Below are positions 26,898 to 35,779 of a DNA stretch of 49,507 nt, in pieces (position 1 is the first letter of the stretch; each line of letters begins with the position of its first letter). This DNA is from an uncultured Gammaproteobacteria bacterium (lineage in GTDB: Bacteria; Pseudomonadota; Gammaproteobacteria; Steroidobacterales; GCA-2729495). Position numbers and translations under genes: made by a program. The notes below the pieces were generated by a model that ran no database searches, was not told the DNA's origin, and worked only from the letters and a program-made list of their open reading frames with translations. The stretch is from contig CAKZWQ010000019.1 in the NCBI GenBank assembly GCA_937921935.1, positions 1 through 49,507 of the forward strand, in the 5' to 3' direction.

Positions 26898-27589
26898 CAG
26901 GTACCCAGCCGACTCAGGTCGAGGTAGTCCGCGGCTGCGGCGGCATCCGGCTCGGCACCCAGGTACGGCAGCACGCCGATACAGGGCGCGGGCAACCATT
27001 CGTGCAGGGTGGCAAGGTTTTCCTCCTGTGCCGCCATGATGTCTTTGGTCGCACTGGCAACCCAGCCGGCCAGGGGCAGGCCGGACCCGGCAATAGCCGC
27101 CGCGCTAAGCAAGGCATGATTCAAACAACCCAGCTGCAGGCGGATCACCAGGATTACCGGCAGGCCGATCGCCACCGCCAGATCTGCCATGGTGTCCTGC
27201 TGCTGCAGCGGCACCAGCCAGCCGCCCGCGCCCTCCACCACGGCAAACTCAGCGCCGCTGTCCGTCAGGAGTTCCTGACAGTGGCTGGCCAGGGCCGGCA
27301 CGGACAACTGCACCCCGGTTTGCTCAGCAGCGATATGAGGTGCGATGGCGGACTGCAGGGCAACGGGATTTACGTGCGCATAGTCCAGCGTGATGCTCGC
27401 CGCTTGTTGCAGCCGGCGCGCATCCTCATTCATGAACTGGCCGTCGTGCAATTCACCCCCGGCGGCGATGGGCTTGAGACCCACGGTAGACCATCCCTTT
27501 TTCGCGGCGGCCTGCATCAGGGACAGGCTAACCAGGGTCTTGCCGACCCCGGTGTCCGTGCCGGTAATAAAGAAAGCCCGCTGACTCAA
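26897..27589 (-). CDS. bioD: Dethiobiotin synthetase
   Basis: 230 residues. Walker [13 protein letters not shown] at the N-terminus, and the [11 protein letters not shown] substrate motif, define BioD, which closes the ureido ring of dethiobiotin with ATP and CO2. It overlaps bioA by four bases at its stop and bioF by four bases at its start, so bioF-bioD-bioA form one unit. bioB and bioC are not in this window. Confidence 0.96.
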   Translation of the reverse strand: MSQRAFFITGTDTGVGKTLVSLSLMQAAAKKGWSTVGLKPIAAGGELHDGQFMNEDARRLQQAASITLDYAHVNPVALQSAIAPHIAAEQTGVQLSVPALASHCQELLTDSGAEFAVVEGAGGWLVPLQQQDTMADLAVAIGLPVILVIRLQLGCLNHALLSAAAIAGSGLPLAGWVASATKDIMAAQEENLATLHEWLPAPCIGVLPYLGAEPDAAAAADYLDLSRLGT

Positions 27590-28800
27590 ACAGCCTGCTC
27601 CTGTTCGCCGAGGGTGTCGGCCAGGGCCGACAACAATTGCGCCACATCACTTTCCGTGTGGCCTGCCGTAAGGGTAATGCGCAGTCTCGACGTGCCCTTG
27701 GGCACCGTCGGCGGACGAATTGCGCCCGCTAGCAAGCCGCGCGCTTCAAGAGCCGTGCTGGCAGCCAGAGCGCTCCCGGGCTCGCCCAGCACGATGGGCT
27801 GAATCGGTGTCGTCGATTCCATCAAGGCCAGGCCCTGCGCCGCGGCCCCGGCGCGGAAATAACTAATCAGGCCGGCCAGGTGCTCGCGCCGCCAGGCTTC
27901 TTCCCGCGCGATGCACAGACTGGCAAGACTGGCCGCCGCCACAGCGGGGGGCAAAGCCGTGGTGTAAATATAGTTGCGGGCCTTTTGAATCAGGGTTTCG
28001 ATCAGCACCTCATCGCCGGCCACGAAGGCGCCGGCCGTGCCGAAGGCTTTGCCCAGGGTGCCCATCAGCACGGGCACCTGACCAGTATCGTAGTTTGCCG
28101 GATCGACCACACCGCAACCGCCGGAGCCATGGACGCCCATGCCATGGGCATCGTCCACCATCAACCAGGCACCGGCGGCCGACGCGACCCGGGTCATTTC
28201 GGCCAGGCGGCACTGGTCGCCGTCCATGCTGAAGGTGCCGTCCGTCACAATGAGCTGGCGATCACCGGGGTTTGCCGCCAGCTTGGCGGCGAGATGGTCC
28301 GCATCGCAATGCCTATACCAGTGAAAACTCGCCCGGCTGAGCCAGCCGCCGTCCAGCAGGGAAGCGTGATTCAAGCGATCTTCGAAGACGTGATCACCCT
28401 GCCCCACCAGCGCGTTGATGGCGCCAAGGTTCGCTGCATAGCCACTGGAAAACAGCAAGGCCCGCGGTCGACCCGTGAAGTCGGCGAGGGCCTCTTCCAG
28501 TTCTTGGTGGACGGCCATATGCCCACAAACCAGGTGGGACGCGCCGCTACCCGCGCCCCAGCGGTCCACACCGGCCTTGAAGGCAGTCCCCACGCGCTCA
28601 TCGGCAGCCAGGCCGAGATAGTCATTGCTGCAGAAATTCAGTAAGCGACGCCCGCCTACATACACTTCCCGGCCCTGGGCTTCGCCCAGAACCCGCCGGT
28701 GTCGATACATCTGTTGCCCGCGCAACACGTCAAGCTGCGCAGCCATGTCACTGAATCCGGCCACGAGTGTCCTGCTGACCAAGAGTTGGAGAAAGGTCAT
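27586..28800 (-). CDS. bioF: 8-amino-7-oxononanoate synthase
   Basis: Up to 404 residues from 28800; an internal ATG at 28746 ([20 protein letters not shown]) fits the family N-terminus as well, so the start is uncertain. Landmarks are [50 protein letters not shown], and [17 protein letters not shown] with the PLP lysine in GTLGKAFG. It condenses pimeloyl-ACP (or -CoA) with alanine. It is the first gene of the bioFDA-modA operon, divergent from the MBL-fold gene at 28863 across 62 bases. Confidence 0.96.
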   Translation of the reverse strand: MTFLQLLVSRTLVAGFSDMAAQLDVLRGQQMYRHRRVLGEAQGREVYVGGRRLLNFCSNDYLGLAADERVGTAFKAGVDRWGAGSGASHLVCGHMAVHQELEEALADFTGRPRALLFSSGYAANLGAINALVGQGDHVFEDRLNHASLLDGGWLSRASFHWYRHCDADHLAAKLAANPGDRQLIVTDGTFSMDGDQCRLAEMTRVASAAGAWLMVDDAHGMGVHGSGGCGVVDPANYDTGQVPVLMGTLGKAFGTAGAFVAGDEVLIETLIQKARNYIYTTALPPAVAAASLASLCIAREEAWRREHLAGLISYFRAGAAAQGLALMESTTPIQPIVLGEPGSALAASTALEARGLLAGAIRPPTVPKGTSRLRITLTAGHTESDVAQLLSALADTLGEQEQAV

Positions 28801-28862
28801 TTTAACCGGGTTCCGGTGCTATACCGGGCCTATCCTCAAAGCACCAGCAGGCGGAGATCTCT

Positions 28863-29732
28863 ATGCAGACCTGGCAGATCGGCGAGGTGCGCATTACGCG
28901 CATTATCGAGACGGAAGACACGGCCATGACGGCGCAGATCATGCTCCCGGAGGCCCGACCGGACCGCTTGCTGGCCATCGACTGGCTGCGACCACATTTC
29001 ATCGATGCCCGGGGAAACCTGATATCCAGCATTTTCTCCCTGCTGGTGGAAAGCCAGGGTAAACGCCTGGTGATCGATACCTGCCTGGGCAATGACAAAC
29101 CTCGCGCCGTGCCCGACTGGAACGAGCGCCAGGGTCGGTTTTTGGAAGAGATTGCCGCGGCCGGCTTTCCGCGGGAATCCGTGGACTTTGTGGTCTGCAC
29201 CCATCTGCATCCCGACCATGTGGGCTGGAACACCCTGCTGGTCGATGGCGCCTGGGTGCCGACTTTCCCCAACGCCCGCTACCTGTTCAGCCAGGCCGAC
29301 TGGGACTGGCTCGATCAGGCCCCGGTTACGCCGCTGGGCGACTATTGCGGTGACTCGGTCAGACCGGTCATGGATGCCGGACTGGCCCAACTCATCACCC
29401 CGGACTACTCAGTGACCGGGGAGGTCCGACTGGTCTCGACCCCCGGCCACTCACCGGGTCATCTTAGCGTGGAGATCAACTCGGCCGGGTCACGGGCCGT
29501 GATTACCGGCGACCTGATGCATCACCCCTGCCAGATTGCTCGGCCCCAATGGTCAAGCCCCTTTGATTTTGATCCGAGCAAAGCCCTGGCAACCCGGCAG
29601 CAGTTTGTCACTGATCACAGCGACGTCCCGGTGCTGGTCATCGGCACCCACTTCGCCACGCCTGCCGCCGGCTACATCGTCACCCACGGAGATGAACAGC
29701 GGCTGCAGGTGGATGTCGAACCGGAGTCCTGA
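28863..29732 (+). CDS. MBL-fold metallohydrolase
   Basis: 289 residues. The metal-binding HxHxDH occurs as THLHPDHVGWN (about residues 113-123), followed by GHSPGHLSVEI, and TGDLMHHPCQ, and the final THFATPAAGYI histidine, all ligands of the di-zinc site. Length and the 'ITRIIETED' opening put it in the lactonase/hydrolase-like MBL group (such as AiiA relatives); which ester or lactone it cleaves is unknown. It is alone, divergent from bioF. Confidence 0.9.
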   Translation: MQTWQIGEVRITRIIETEDTAMTAQIMLPEARPDRLLAIDWLRPHFIDARGNLISSIFSLLVESQGKRLVIDTCLGNDKPRAVPDWNERQGRFLEEIAAAGFPRESVDFVVCTHLHPDHVGWNTLLVDGAWVPTFPNARYLFSQADWDWLDQAPVTPLGDYCGDSVRPVMDAGLAQLITPDYSVTGEVRLVSTPGHSPGHLSVEINSAGSRAVITGDLMHHPCQIARPQWSSPFDFDPSKALATRQQFVTDHSDVPVLVIGTHFATPAAGYIVTHGDEQRLQVDVEPES

Positions 29733-29796
29733 TACGTACAAGTCCTTAGCCCCGACAGGCCGACTGCGCAGACTTGCATGCCTGGAAATTGTCTAG

Positions 29797-30048
29797 ACGA
29801 ACAAGGACGCCTTTCTGCAGGCGTTCCGGGACCGCTCAGGCGACATAATCGATGTGCCGCCCGACATAGTACAAACCCTGGTTGATGAATTCAGTATGGC
29901 TGGCGATCCGAGTTCCATCGACCAACACATCGAGACCCTGCGAAAGTTCGCAAAGGCCGGCTGCACCGAGATTGCCCTGCGCTCGCACAATACGCCCGAG
30001 TATTCCATCAAAATGATCGGGGAACAGGTGCTGCCGGCGCCGCACTGA
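29797..30048 (+). pseudogene. C-terminal remnant of a luciferase-like (LLM class) flavin-dependent oxidoreductase
   Basis: The frame opens after a TAG at 29794 and ends with TGA at 30048. It encodes 83 residues with no ATG or credible RBS at its beginning. The text VQTLVDEFSMAGDPSSIDQHIETLRKFAKAGCTEIALRSHN reads like the last helix-strand unit of coenzyme F420/FMN-dependent LLM oxidoreductases (the '...aGtpee...h...y.eaGvtei.l...' end). The barrel is missing, so this is a decayed or truncated gene. The fragment may instead be expressed from the GTG at 29854, which is less likely. Confidence 0.6.
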
Positions 30049-30135
30049 GTTACACTATTAATGAGCGTCAGATGTGGGATCTGACCGACTTTATCGCGAG
30101 CCGTGCGCAACCGGCTGCAGCAGGACAACCAGTTT

Positions 30136-31785
30136 ATGCATCGGACCGGGACCCGGCGCACAATCGCCGGGCTAATCGTCATTCTGTTGGCTGCCATCGC
30201 GGCGCCGCCTGCCAACGCAGAGGGTGCGGGAAACATCCTTTACCACGAGGCGCTGCGGCCCCTTGAACCGGCTGTCACCAGCAGGCCCGACGTCGCTGAA
30301 ACCCTGAGCTTTTATGCCCTGGGGAAGCGCTTTGAACTGCGCCTGAAAATCAACCGCCGCCTGCAGCGGCGCGTCCGGCAGCCGGGCTACACCTTGCTGA
30401 AAGGCCAACTGGACGGGCTACCCGACTCCTGGGCACGTATCGCCCGCCGGGGTAAAAACCTGTCCGGCATGTTCTTTGACGGCAACGAGCTCTACGCCAT
30501 CGAGCCCTGGGCCGATGTGGCGGGTCAGGCCCTGGTAGACAACGGCAACGACGGCCAGGTCAACGTGGTCTATCGACTGCGCGATGTCATGCTGCCGCCG
30601 GATGCAGCCGGCTGTGGGCCGGCGACCCTGAATGCCGAGGTCCGCGGCGATGTCGCCTTTGGCGAGTTGCTGAGTGAACTGGGCGAGCTGCCGGCCTTCG
30701 CAGCCCAGGGGGCCAGCCGGCAGATCATGCTGCAGGCCGTCGCGGATTTTGAATTCTTCGACCGCTGGGGCGCTGATACCGAGGCGCAGATTCTGTCCCG
30801 CCTGAATGTCGTGGACGGCATTTACAGCGAACAGTTCGATCTGGAGGTGGAAGTCGGGAGCCTGGATATTTTTGAGGCGGAGACGGACCCCTTTAACGCT
30901 TCGGATCCCAGGGACCTGCTTGAAGAAGTCTCGGATTACCGCGCCTCCTCCTCCAGCGGCGACGGCATCACCCACCTGTTTACCTGGCGCAACCTCGACG
31001 GCACAACCCGCGGTATTGCCTACCTGGGCAGCGCCTGCATGAGCCGCTTCGGCGCCTCCCTGAGCCAGCAATTTCTGTCCAGCCTGACCACCGGCGCCTT
31101 GATTACGGCCCACGAACTGGGCCACAACTTCGGCGCCCAGCACGACGGCGAAACCCCGACAGACCCCGGTTTCCCCAATCCCTGCGAGTCTGTTCCCGAG
31201 ACTTTTCTGATGGCCCCGATCATTGGCTCCAGCAGCACCTTCTCCCAGTGCAGCCTGGATACGATGGAGGCCTTCCTGAGCTTGCCCCAGGCGTCATGTG
31301 TCACGGCCATTGGTGTGCGCCTGGAGGATGTCGAGAGTCCGGTGAATGTGCAGGTTAATACACCGGGGCCGCTAAATTTCACCGTGGTAAATGCCGGTGG
31401 CGGCACGGCCACGAACGTGGAACTAATCTTGACCTATCCCGCGGAGCTGGACCTGCTGCCGCAGAACCTGGCCTGCAACGTGGGGATTGGTTCAGCCAAC
31501 TGTCTGTTGGGGGATCTGCCCGACAGTGCACAACGGCCTGTGTCCTTTAGCGTGCAGTCAGCCCAGGTCGGCAACTACAGCCTGGATATCGACCTTTCCA
31601 CGGACCAGTCGGCTAACGCCGACAGCGCCCAGATCGACGTGAACGTCCAGCTTGATGCGCCCGCCGCCCAGGGTGGCGGGGGTGGCGGCGGCGGTGTGCT
31701 GGGTCTTTTGAGCCTGGCGGCCCTGCTCAGCATGGGGGCCAGCCGCCGACGGCGCGCTACTGGGCCGAGACAACACCCTCGCTGA
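30136..31785 (+). CDS. Exported reprolysin-like zinc metalloprotease with GlyGly-CTERM-type tail
   Basis: About 549 residues from the ATG at 30136, chosen because AGGA precedes it and MHRTGTRRTIAGLIVILLAA then makes a proper signal peptide; a GTG at 30103 is possible. The zinc site HELGHNFGAQHD (HExxHxxGxxH/D, about residues 326-337) is that of M12B/reprolysin metzincins. After it comes a Cys-rich end and a DUF11/CARDB-like beta-domain (about 395-515). The C-terminus is a poly-Gly stretch, then one hydrophobic segment (VLGLLSLAALLSMG), then RRRR: a GlyGly-CTERM signal, recognised by rhombosortase and used for type II secretion/surface attachment. The last 29 bases overlap the convergent CoA-transferase gene. 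Confidence 0.88.
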   Translation: MHRTGTRRTIAGLIVILLAAIAAPPANAEGAGNILYHEALRPLEPAVTSRPDVAETLSFYALGKRFELRLKINRRLQRRVRQPGYTLLKGQLDGLPDSWARIARRGKNLSGMFFDGNELYAIEPWADVAGQALVDNGNDGQVNVVYRLRDVMLPPDAAGCGPATLNAEVRGDVAFGELLSELGELPAFAAQGASRQIMLQAVADFEFFDRWGADTEAQILSRLNVVDGIYSEQFDLEVEVGSLDIFEAETDPFNASDPRDLLEEVSDYRASSSSGDGITHLFTWRNLDGTTRGIAYLGSACMSRFGASLSQQFLSSLTTGALITAHELGHNFGAQHDGETPTDPGFPNPCESVPETFLMAPIIGSSSTFSQCSLDTMEAFLSLPQASCVTAIGVRLEDVESPVNVQVNTPGPLNFTVVNAGGGTATNVELILTYPAELDLLPQNLACNVGIGSANCLLGDLPDSAQRPVSFSVQSAQVGNYSLDIDLSTDQSANADSAQIDVNVQLDAPAAQGGGGGGGGVLGLLSLAALLSMGASRRRRATGPRQHPR

Positions 31786-32959
31786 TCAAGGCGTCAATTT
31801 CCTCACCGGAATAACCGGCGTGGGCCAGAACTTCCCGGGTATGTTCGCCGGCGCGGGGAACATCCAGACGCACACCGAATCTTTGGCCGTCCATCTCCAT
31901 GGGCAATGCCGGCAGCTGGGTCGCCTCACCCTGCCGCTTGCCGTCAGCCACCGTCAGGGGCAGTAAGCCACCGCTTGCTGCCAGGTGAGGGTCTTCAAAC
32001 AGTTCCTCGGGCCGCGCAATGGGGGCAAAGGGCAGACCCGTCGTCTCCAGCTTCGCCATGAGGTCCTGCTTGCTGTACTGCCTGAAGGTCTCCTTGATCA
32101 CGGGAAGAATCCGATCCTTGTGGGTAACCCGATCATTATTCGTGTCCAGGCTTGAGTCATTGGCAAAGTCTGTCAGCTCAAAAGCCTCGCACAGAAGCTT
32201 CCATTGTTTGTCACTGACCACGCCCACGAAAACCTGGTCGTCATCGCCCGTTTCGAAGACCTGGTAAATCGCCCAGGCGGAGACGCGAGCCGGCATGGGC
32301 GCGGCGGCTTTGCCCGTCACGGCAAACTGCGCCATGTGCTGGCCGACCAGGAACACGGTGCTCTCATACAGGGAGGCCACGACATGCTGGCCCTTGCCCG
32401 TTGCCTGCCGCTGAAACAGCGCCGCCAGAATAGCCGTGGCGCCGAACATCCCGCCCTGCACATCAATCACTGAAGCACCGGCTCGCAGCGGCTTGCCCGG
32501 CGGCCCGGTCATGTAAGCCAGCCCTCCCATCATCTGGGCGACCTCATCCAGGGCTGTACGATTCTCATAGGGGCCACTGAGGAAGCCCTTCTCCGAGCAG
32601 TAGATCAGCCTGGGATTACTTGCCTTGAGGGCCTCGTAGCCAAAACCCAGCCGATCCATGGTGCCGGAGCGAAAGTTCTCGATGACCACATCGGCCTCAT
32701 CGATGAGCTTGAGAACCGCCGCCTTGCCCGCCTCGGACTTCAGGTTCACGCACAAACTGCGCTTGTTGCGGTTGTACATAGGAAAGTAGCCGGCACCCGA
32801 ACCCGGCAGCCGCCGCGTGCTGTCGCCGCCGGTGGGCTCAATCTTGATCACGTCAGCACCCAGATCGGCCAGGATCAGACCGGCAGCGGGCCCCATGACC
32901 ATATGGGTGAATTCGATAACCTTGACGCCGGCCAGTGGCGTGCCTGGGTGTTCTGCCAT
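31757..32959 (-). CDS. CaiB/BaiF-family CoA-transferase (class III)
   Basis: 400 residues. The N-terminus LAGVKVIEFTHMVMGPAAGLILADLGADVIKIE and NRNKRSLCVNLKSEAGKAAVLKLIDEADVVIENFRSGTMDRLGFGYEAL are the class III Rossmann blocks; catalytic Asp probably lies in ASVIDVQGGMFG. It moves CoA between carboxylic acids. It is divergent from a HMG-CoA-lyase-family gene 138 bases away. With such a partner, succinate:HMG/glutarate-like CoA transfer is a reasonable guess (as in SUGCT), but substrate is not readable. Confidence 0.92.
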   Translation of the reverse strand: MAEHPGTPLAGVKVIEFTHMVMGPAAGLILADLGADVIKIEPTGGDSTRRLPGSGAGYFPMYNRNKRSLCVNLKSEAGKAAVLKLIDEADVVIENFRSGTMDRLGFGYEALKASNPRLIYCSEKGFLSGPYENRTALDEVAQMMGGLAYMTGPPGKPLRAGASVIDVQGGMFGATAILAALFQRQATGKGQHVVASLYESTVFLVGQHMAQFAVTGKAAAPMPARVSAWAIYQVFETGDDDQVFVGVVSDKQWKLLCEAFELTDFANDSSLDTNNDRVTHKDRILPVIKETFRQYSKQDLMAKLETTGLPFAPIARPEELFEDPHLAASGGLLPLTVADGKRQGEATQLPALPMEMDGQRFGVRLDVPRAGEHTREVLAHAGYSGEEIDALISEGVVSAQ

Positions 32960-33097
32960 CGTGTTTCTCGATTTGTTAAAATAGTCAAAGAGTTAAGCAG
33001 GCGTCCCCGCGCGGCGGGGGCCGCATTATGCCTCAACGGCACCCTTATTAGCACCGAAGCTTGGTCGCGACCTGCCAGCCGCGGCCTGGGAATCAAC

Positions 33098-34045
33098 ATG
33101 AGTGATATCGACGTATTAATCAGTGAAGTCGGCCCGCGTGACGGGCTGCAAAGCATTCAGACCATCATGCCCACGGACGCCAAGAAGGCCTGGATTCAGG
33201 CCGAAGCCGACGCTGGTGTGACGGAAATCGAGGTGGGCTCCTTCGTCCCGCCCAAGCTGCTGCCGCAACTGGCTGATACTGCCGAGGTCGTGAGCTATGC
33301 CCGCACCCTCCCCGGCCTGATCGTTGCTGTCCTGGTGCCCAATTTCAAAGGTGCCGAAAATGCCGTAAAGGCCGGCGCGCACAAGATCACCCTGCCCCTG
33401 TCTGTCAGCGAAACGCACAGCCAGGCCAATCTGAAAAAGACCCACGCCCAGGTGCTGGATGAAGTCAGGAAAATTGTCGAACTACTCGACACCCTGCCGG
33501 CTGACCAGCGACCGGCTTTTGAAGGCGGCCTGTCTACCGCTTTTGGCTGCACCCTGGAAGGGGTCGTACCGGAAGCCAAGGTCGTCGACCTGGCACGTCA
33601 GCTCATTGAACTGGGCTGCGACGAAGTAGGCCTGTCCGATACCACCGGCTATGCCAACCCAAGCCAGGTGCGCAGGCTGATCAAGCTGATCTGGGCAGAA
33701 GTCGGCCAGGACAAGCTAACGGGCGTGCACCTGCACAATACCCGTGGCCTGGGACTGGCCAATGCCCTCGCGGCGCTGGATGAAGGCATTACCACCCTGG
33801 ACAGTTCCCTGGGCGGCCTGGGTGGCTGCCCCTTCGCCCCGGGTGCCAGCGGCAACATCGTCACCGAAGACCTGGCTTTCATGCTCGACGCCATGGGCCT
33901 GCGCACCGGAATCGACATGGACAAATTGCTGCTGGTGCGCGAGATCGTGAAGGCGGCTGTACCAAGCGAAGAGATGTATGGCTTCACACCCGACGCGGGT
34001 TTGCCGAAAGGCTATGGAACGGGTGGCTGGGGCATCGCGGCCTGA
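33098..34045 (+). CDS. Hydroxymethylglutaryl-CoA lyase family protein
   Basis: 315 residues from the ATG at 33098, as MSDIDVLISEVGPRDGLQ is the family start; the frame upstream to 32903 runs over the divergent gene. Diagnostic sequences are EVGPRDGLQ, GLSDTTGYANP, GVHLHNTRGLGLANALAAL (metal-binding HxH), and the signature GGLGGCPFAPGASGN with the catalytic Cys. It cleaves HMG-CoA to acetyl-CoA and acetoacetate, or a related 3-hydroxyacyl-CoA such as citramalyl-CoA. Pairing with the divergent CoA-transferase suggests degradation of a free dicarboxylate (inference). Confidence 0.9.
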   Translation: MSDIDVLISEVGPRDGLQSIQTIMPTDAKKAWIQAEADAGVTEIEVGSFVPPKLLPQLADTAEVVSYARTLPGLIVAVLVPNFKGAENAVKAGAHKITLPLSVSETHSQANLKKTHAQVLDEVRKIVELLDTLPADQRPAFEGGLSTAFGCTLEGVVPEAKVVDLARQLIELGCDEVGLSDTTGYANPSQVRRLIKLIWAEVGQDKLTGVHLHNTRGLGLANALAALDEGITTLDSSLGGLGGCPFAPGASGNIVTEDLAFMLDAMGLRTGIDMDKLLLVREIVKAAVPSEEMYGFTPDAGLPKGYGTGGWGIAA

Positions 34046-34068
34046 TCTGCCCGACCGTCTCTCGCGGC

Positions 34069-34107
34069 AACAAAAATAAAAAAGGAGCGGTTCCGAAGAA
34101 CCGCCCC
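34069..34107 (-). terminator. Rho-independent terminator of the phosphate-linked porin
   Basis: Read on the minus strand: GCGGTTC-TTCG-GAACCGC stem with a stable UUCG tetraloop, extended by GG/CC, then CTTTTTTATTTTTG. It ends 48 bases after the porin stop at 34157. On the plus strand the A-run precedes the stem, so it is a weaker terminator for the lyase gene. Confidence 0.9.
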
Positions 34108-34156
34108 TGATCCGGATCACAGGCCTGCTTCAGCCCGGTATCCGACCTGATCATGG

Positions 34157-35476
34157 TTACTTGTACTTGAATGAGAAGTCCAGTTGAAAGGTATCGCGGT
34201 CAAAGCTGTCGCCGCCATTCTCCACAGCGTTGCTATCCTGCCGCTCGGCCAGGAAATAGGTCAGCTTGACCTTGGCGGCGTCCGTCAGGGCATAGGCACC
34301 TGAGAACTTGCTGCCCTTGGAATCCGTGCCGCCACCGGCGAAATCGGAGTCCGTCAACAAACCCAGAACGGCATCGGCTTCGAGATCCTGCCAAAGATAG
34401 CCGGCCTGCCAGCTACCCTGCTTGCTGGCCTTACCCAAGGTGAGACCCACAGCGTAGCCCGTATCATTGTTGTCGGCGTCATCGTTGACGACGTAGTCAC
34501 CGAAAACCATCCAGGGCAAGTCGAACAACTCAAAGCCCACCTCGGCGAAACCTTCGATGAGGGTGAAGTCATTGGCGTACAGGAACTCACCCGGGTTACC
34601 AGGATCAGCAACAGCGGAATTGCCGAAACAGTCATCAGCTTCGAAAAGGCAGGTGTCGCCTTCCACTCCAATATCGAAGTAGCTGGCGCCCACTCTCACA
34701 TTGGCCGGACCCAGGTCAGTTTTGACGCCTGCCTGAGCACCCCAGGCAAATTCGTCGCCTTTGCCATCGCTACCATCGGCATTCAGCCAGGTACCCAACA
34801 CGTTACCGAACAGGATGCCGTTCTGATACAGCACCTGGAGACCCTCAGGACGCCAGTCGCTGTCGAAAAGCAAGCCGTTCCCGCCGGCACGCACGAATTC
34901 GTTCTTGAACTTGCCGCCTTCAACCGTGAGGCCTTCAAGGGGTGTGCCCCAGCTCACGTAGGCCAGATCCAGGTTAACCCCTTTTGAGGAGCCACCGCCG
35001 CCGAGAGTCTGGTTAGAGGAAACCGGATCGTCGCTGCCGGTGGCCACACCGAAGCCAAGCTTTATGTTATTCGGCAATTGGGCAGTAATCGCGGGCCGCG
35101 CGCGGATACGCTGGCGATCGCGGTCGCTAATGCCAGGCAGATCCACTTCATCATGCTGATAGCGATAGCGAAAGTCGCCTTTGATCGAAATACGGTCTGC
35201 CCAGCTTTCTACCGCCCCAGCTTCCTGCACGCCGCGAATCTGCACGACGGCTTCCTGATTCTGCTGCTGCCCCTGGCGCAAACGATTGTTCTCCGACTCC
35301 AGCGCATTCAACCGCGTGGCAAGCTCCACGTAGTTTGCCTTTAATTGCTCCAGGTCCGCAGTGGATATGCTCGTCACAGCAACCGGGGTATCCACCTTGC
35401 CCCGATGACCACCGGCCACTGCAATCTGGCTGCCTGACGCGAGGCTAAGCAGCAGAAAAATCCCCAAAGATTTCAT
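34157..35476 (-). CDS. Putative outer-membrane porin, probably phosphate-starvation induced
   Basis: 439 residues. Signal peptide (MKSLGIFLLLSLASGSQIAVAG), then a short coiled coil (LEQLKANYVELATRLNALES), then a strand-rich barrel: ISIKGDFRYRYQHDEV, RQRIRARPAITAQL, KLGFGVATG, ending FQLDFSFKYK with a C-terminal aromatic/Lys tail. This matches the 'putative porin' family (Porin_5/OprO-like). An 11-bp-periodic Pho box lies 116 bases upstream of its ATG, and the Pst/Pho genes follow upstream, so phosphate or polyphosphate uptake is the likely role (inference). Two Cys residues near the middle (TCLFEADDCFG) may form a disulfide in a loop. Confidence 0.85.
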   Translation of the reverse strand: MKSLGIFLLLSLASGSQIAVAGGHRGKVDTPVAVTSISTADLEQLKANYVELATRLNALESENNRLRQGQQQNQEAVVQIRGVQEAGAVESWADRISIKGDFRYRYQHDEVDLPGISDRDRQRIRARPAITAQLPNNIKLGFGVATGSDDPVSSNQTLGGGGSSKGVNLDLAYVSWGTPLEGLTVEGGKFKNEFVRAGGNGLLFDSDWRPEGLQVLYQNGILFGNVLGTWLNADGSDGKGDEFAWGAQAGVKTDLGPANVRVGASYFDIGVEGDTCLFEADDCFGNSAVADPGNPGEFLYANDFTLIEGFAEVGFELFDLPWMVFGDYVVNDDADNNDTGYAVGLTLGKASKQGSWQAGYLWQDLEADAVLGLLTDSDFAGGGTDSKGSKFSGAYALTDAAKVKLTYFLAERQDSNAVENGGDSFDRDTFQLDFSFKYK

Positions 35477-35591
35477 GTTTCACTCCAAAAAATAAGGCTG
35501 GTTAACCACTGCCCAACAGCGAAGAATTGCTGACAGTCGTGGACGGTAACGTCAGCTACCGGGCAACCGTGGGAAATATTGCTCCGACCGC

Positions 35592-35631
35592 GTTACAAAA
35601 TTATTACGAGAATGTTGGCAATTTATGACGG
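35592..35631 (-). promoter_or_regulatory. Pho box, four 7-mers with 11-bp period, upstream of the porin
   Basis: Read on the minus strand from 35631: CCGTCAT-AAAT-TGCCAAC-ATTC-TCGTAAT-AATT-TTGTAAC. Every seven-base unit is followed by four bases, giving the PhoB half-site spacing of the consensus CTGTCAT-N4-CTGTCAC. Ten bases after the last unit comes CAATAT as -10, the same spacing as in phoA. This is the main content of the 35477-35779 gap; the rest of that gap shows nothing else. Confidence 0.75.
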
Positions 35632-35779
35632 CTGGCCCGACACGACCGACGACTGCGATCGGGCCGACCACAATAATGTCAGCGGCAAATTCCAGCTCCA
35701 TTTAACCAGGCGAACGCAGTAATTTGCGGTTTTGCATGGCCTGCCGTGACCAGACGGCAGCGACCTGGGGCTGCCAAAA

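Noticed and set aside
33001..33025. GC hairpin between the CoA-transferase and lyase as terminator
   Set aside because: CCCCGC/GCGGGG is only six bases, lies in a divergent promoter region, and has no T-run.
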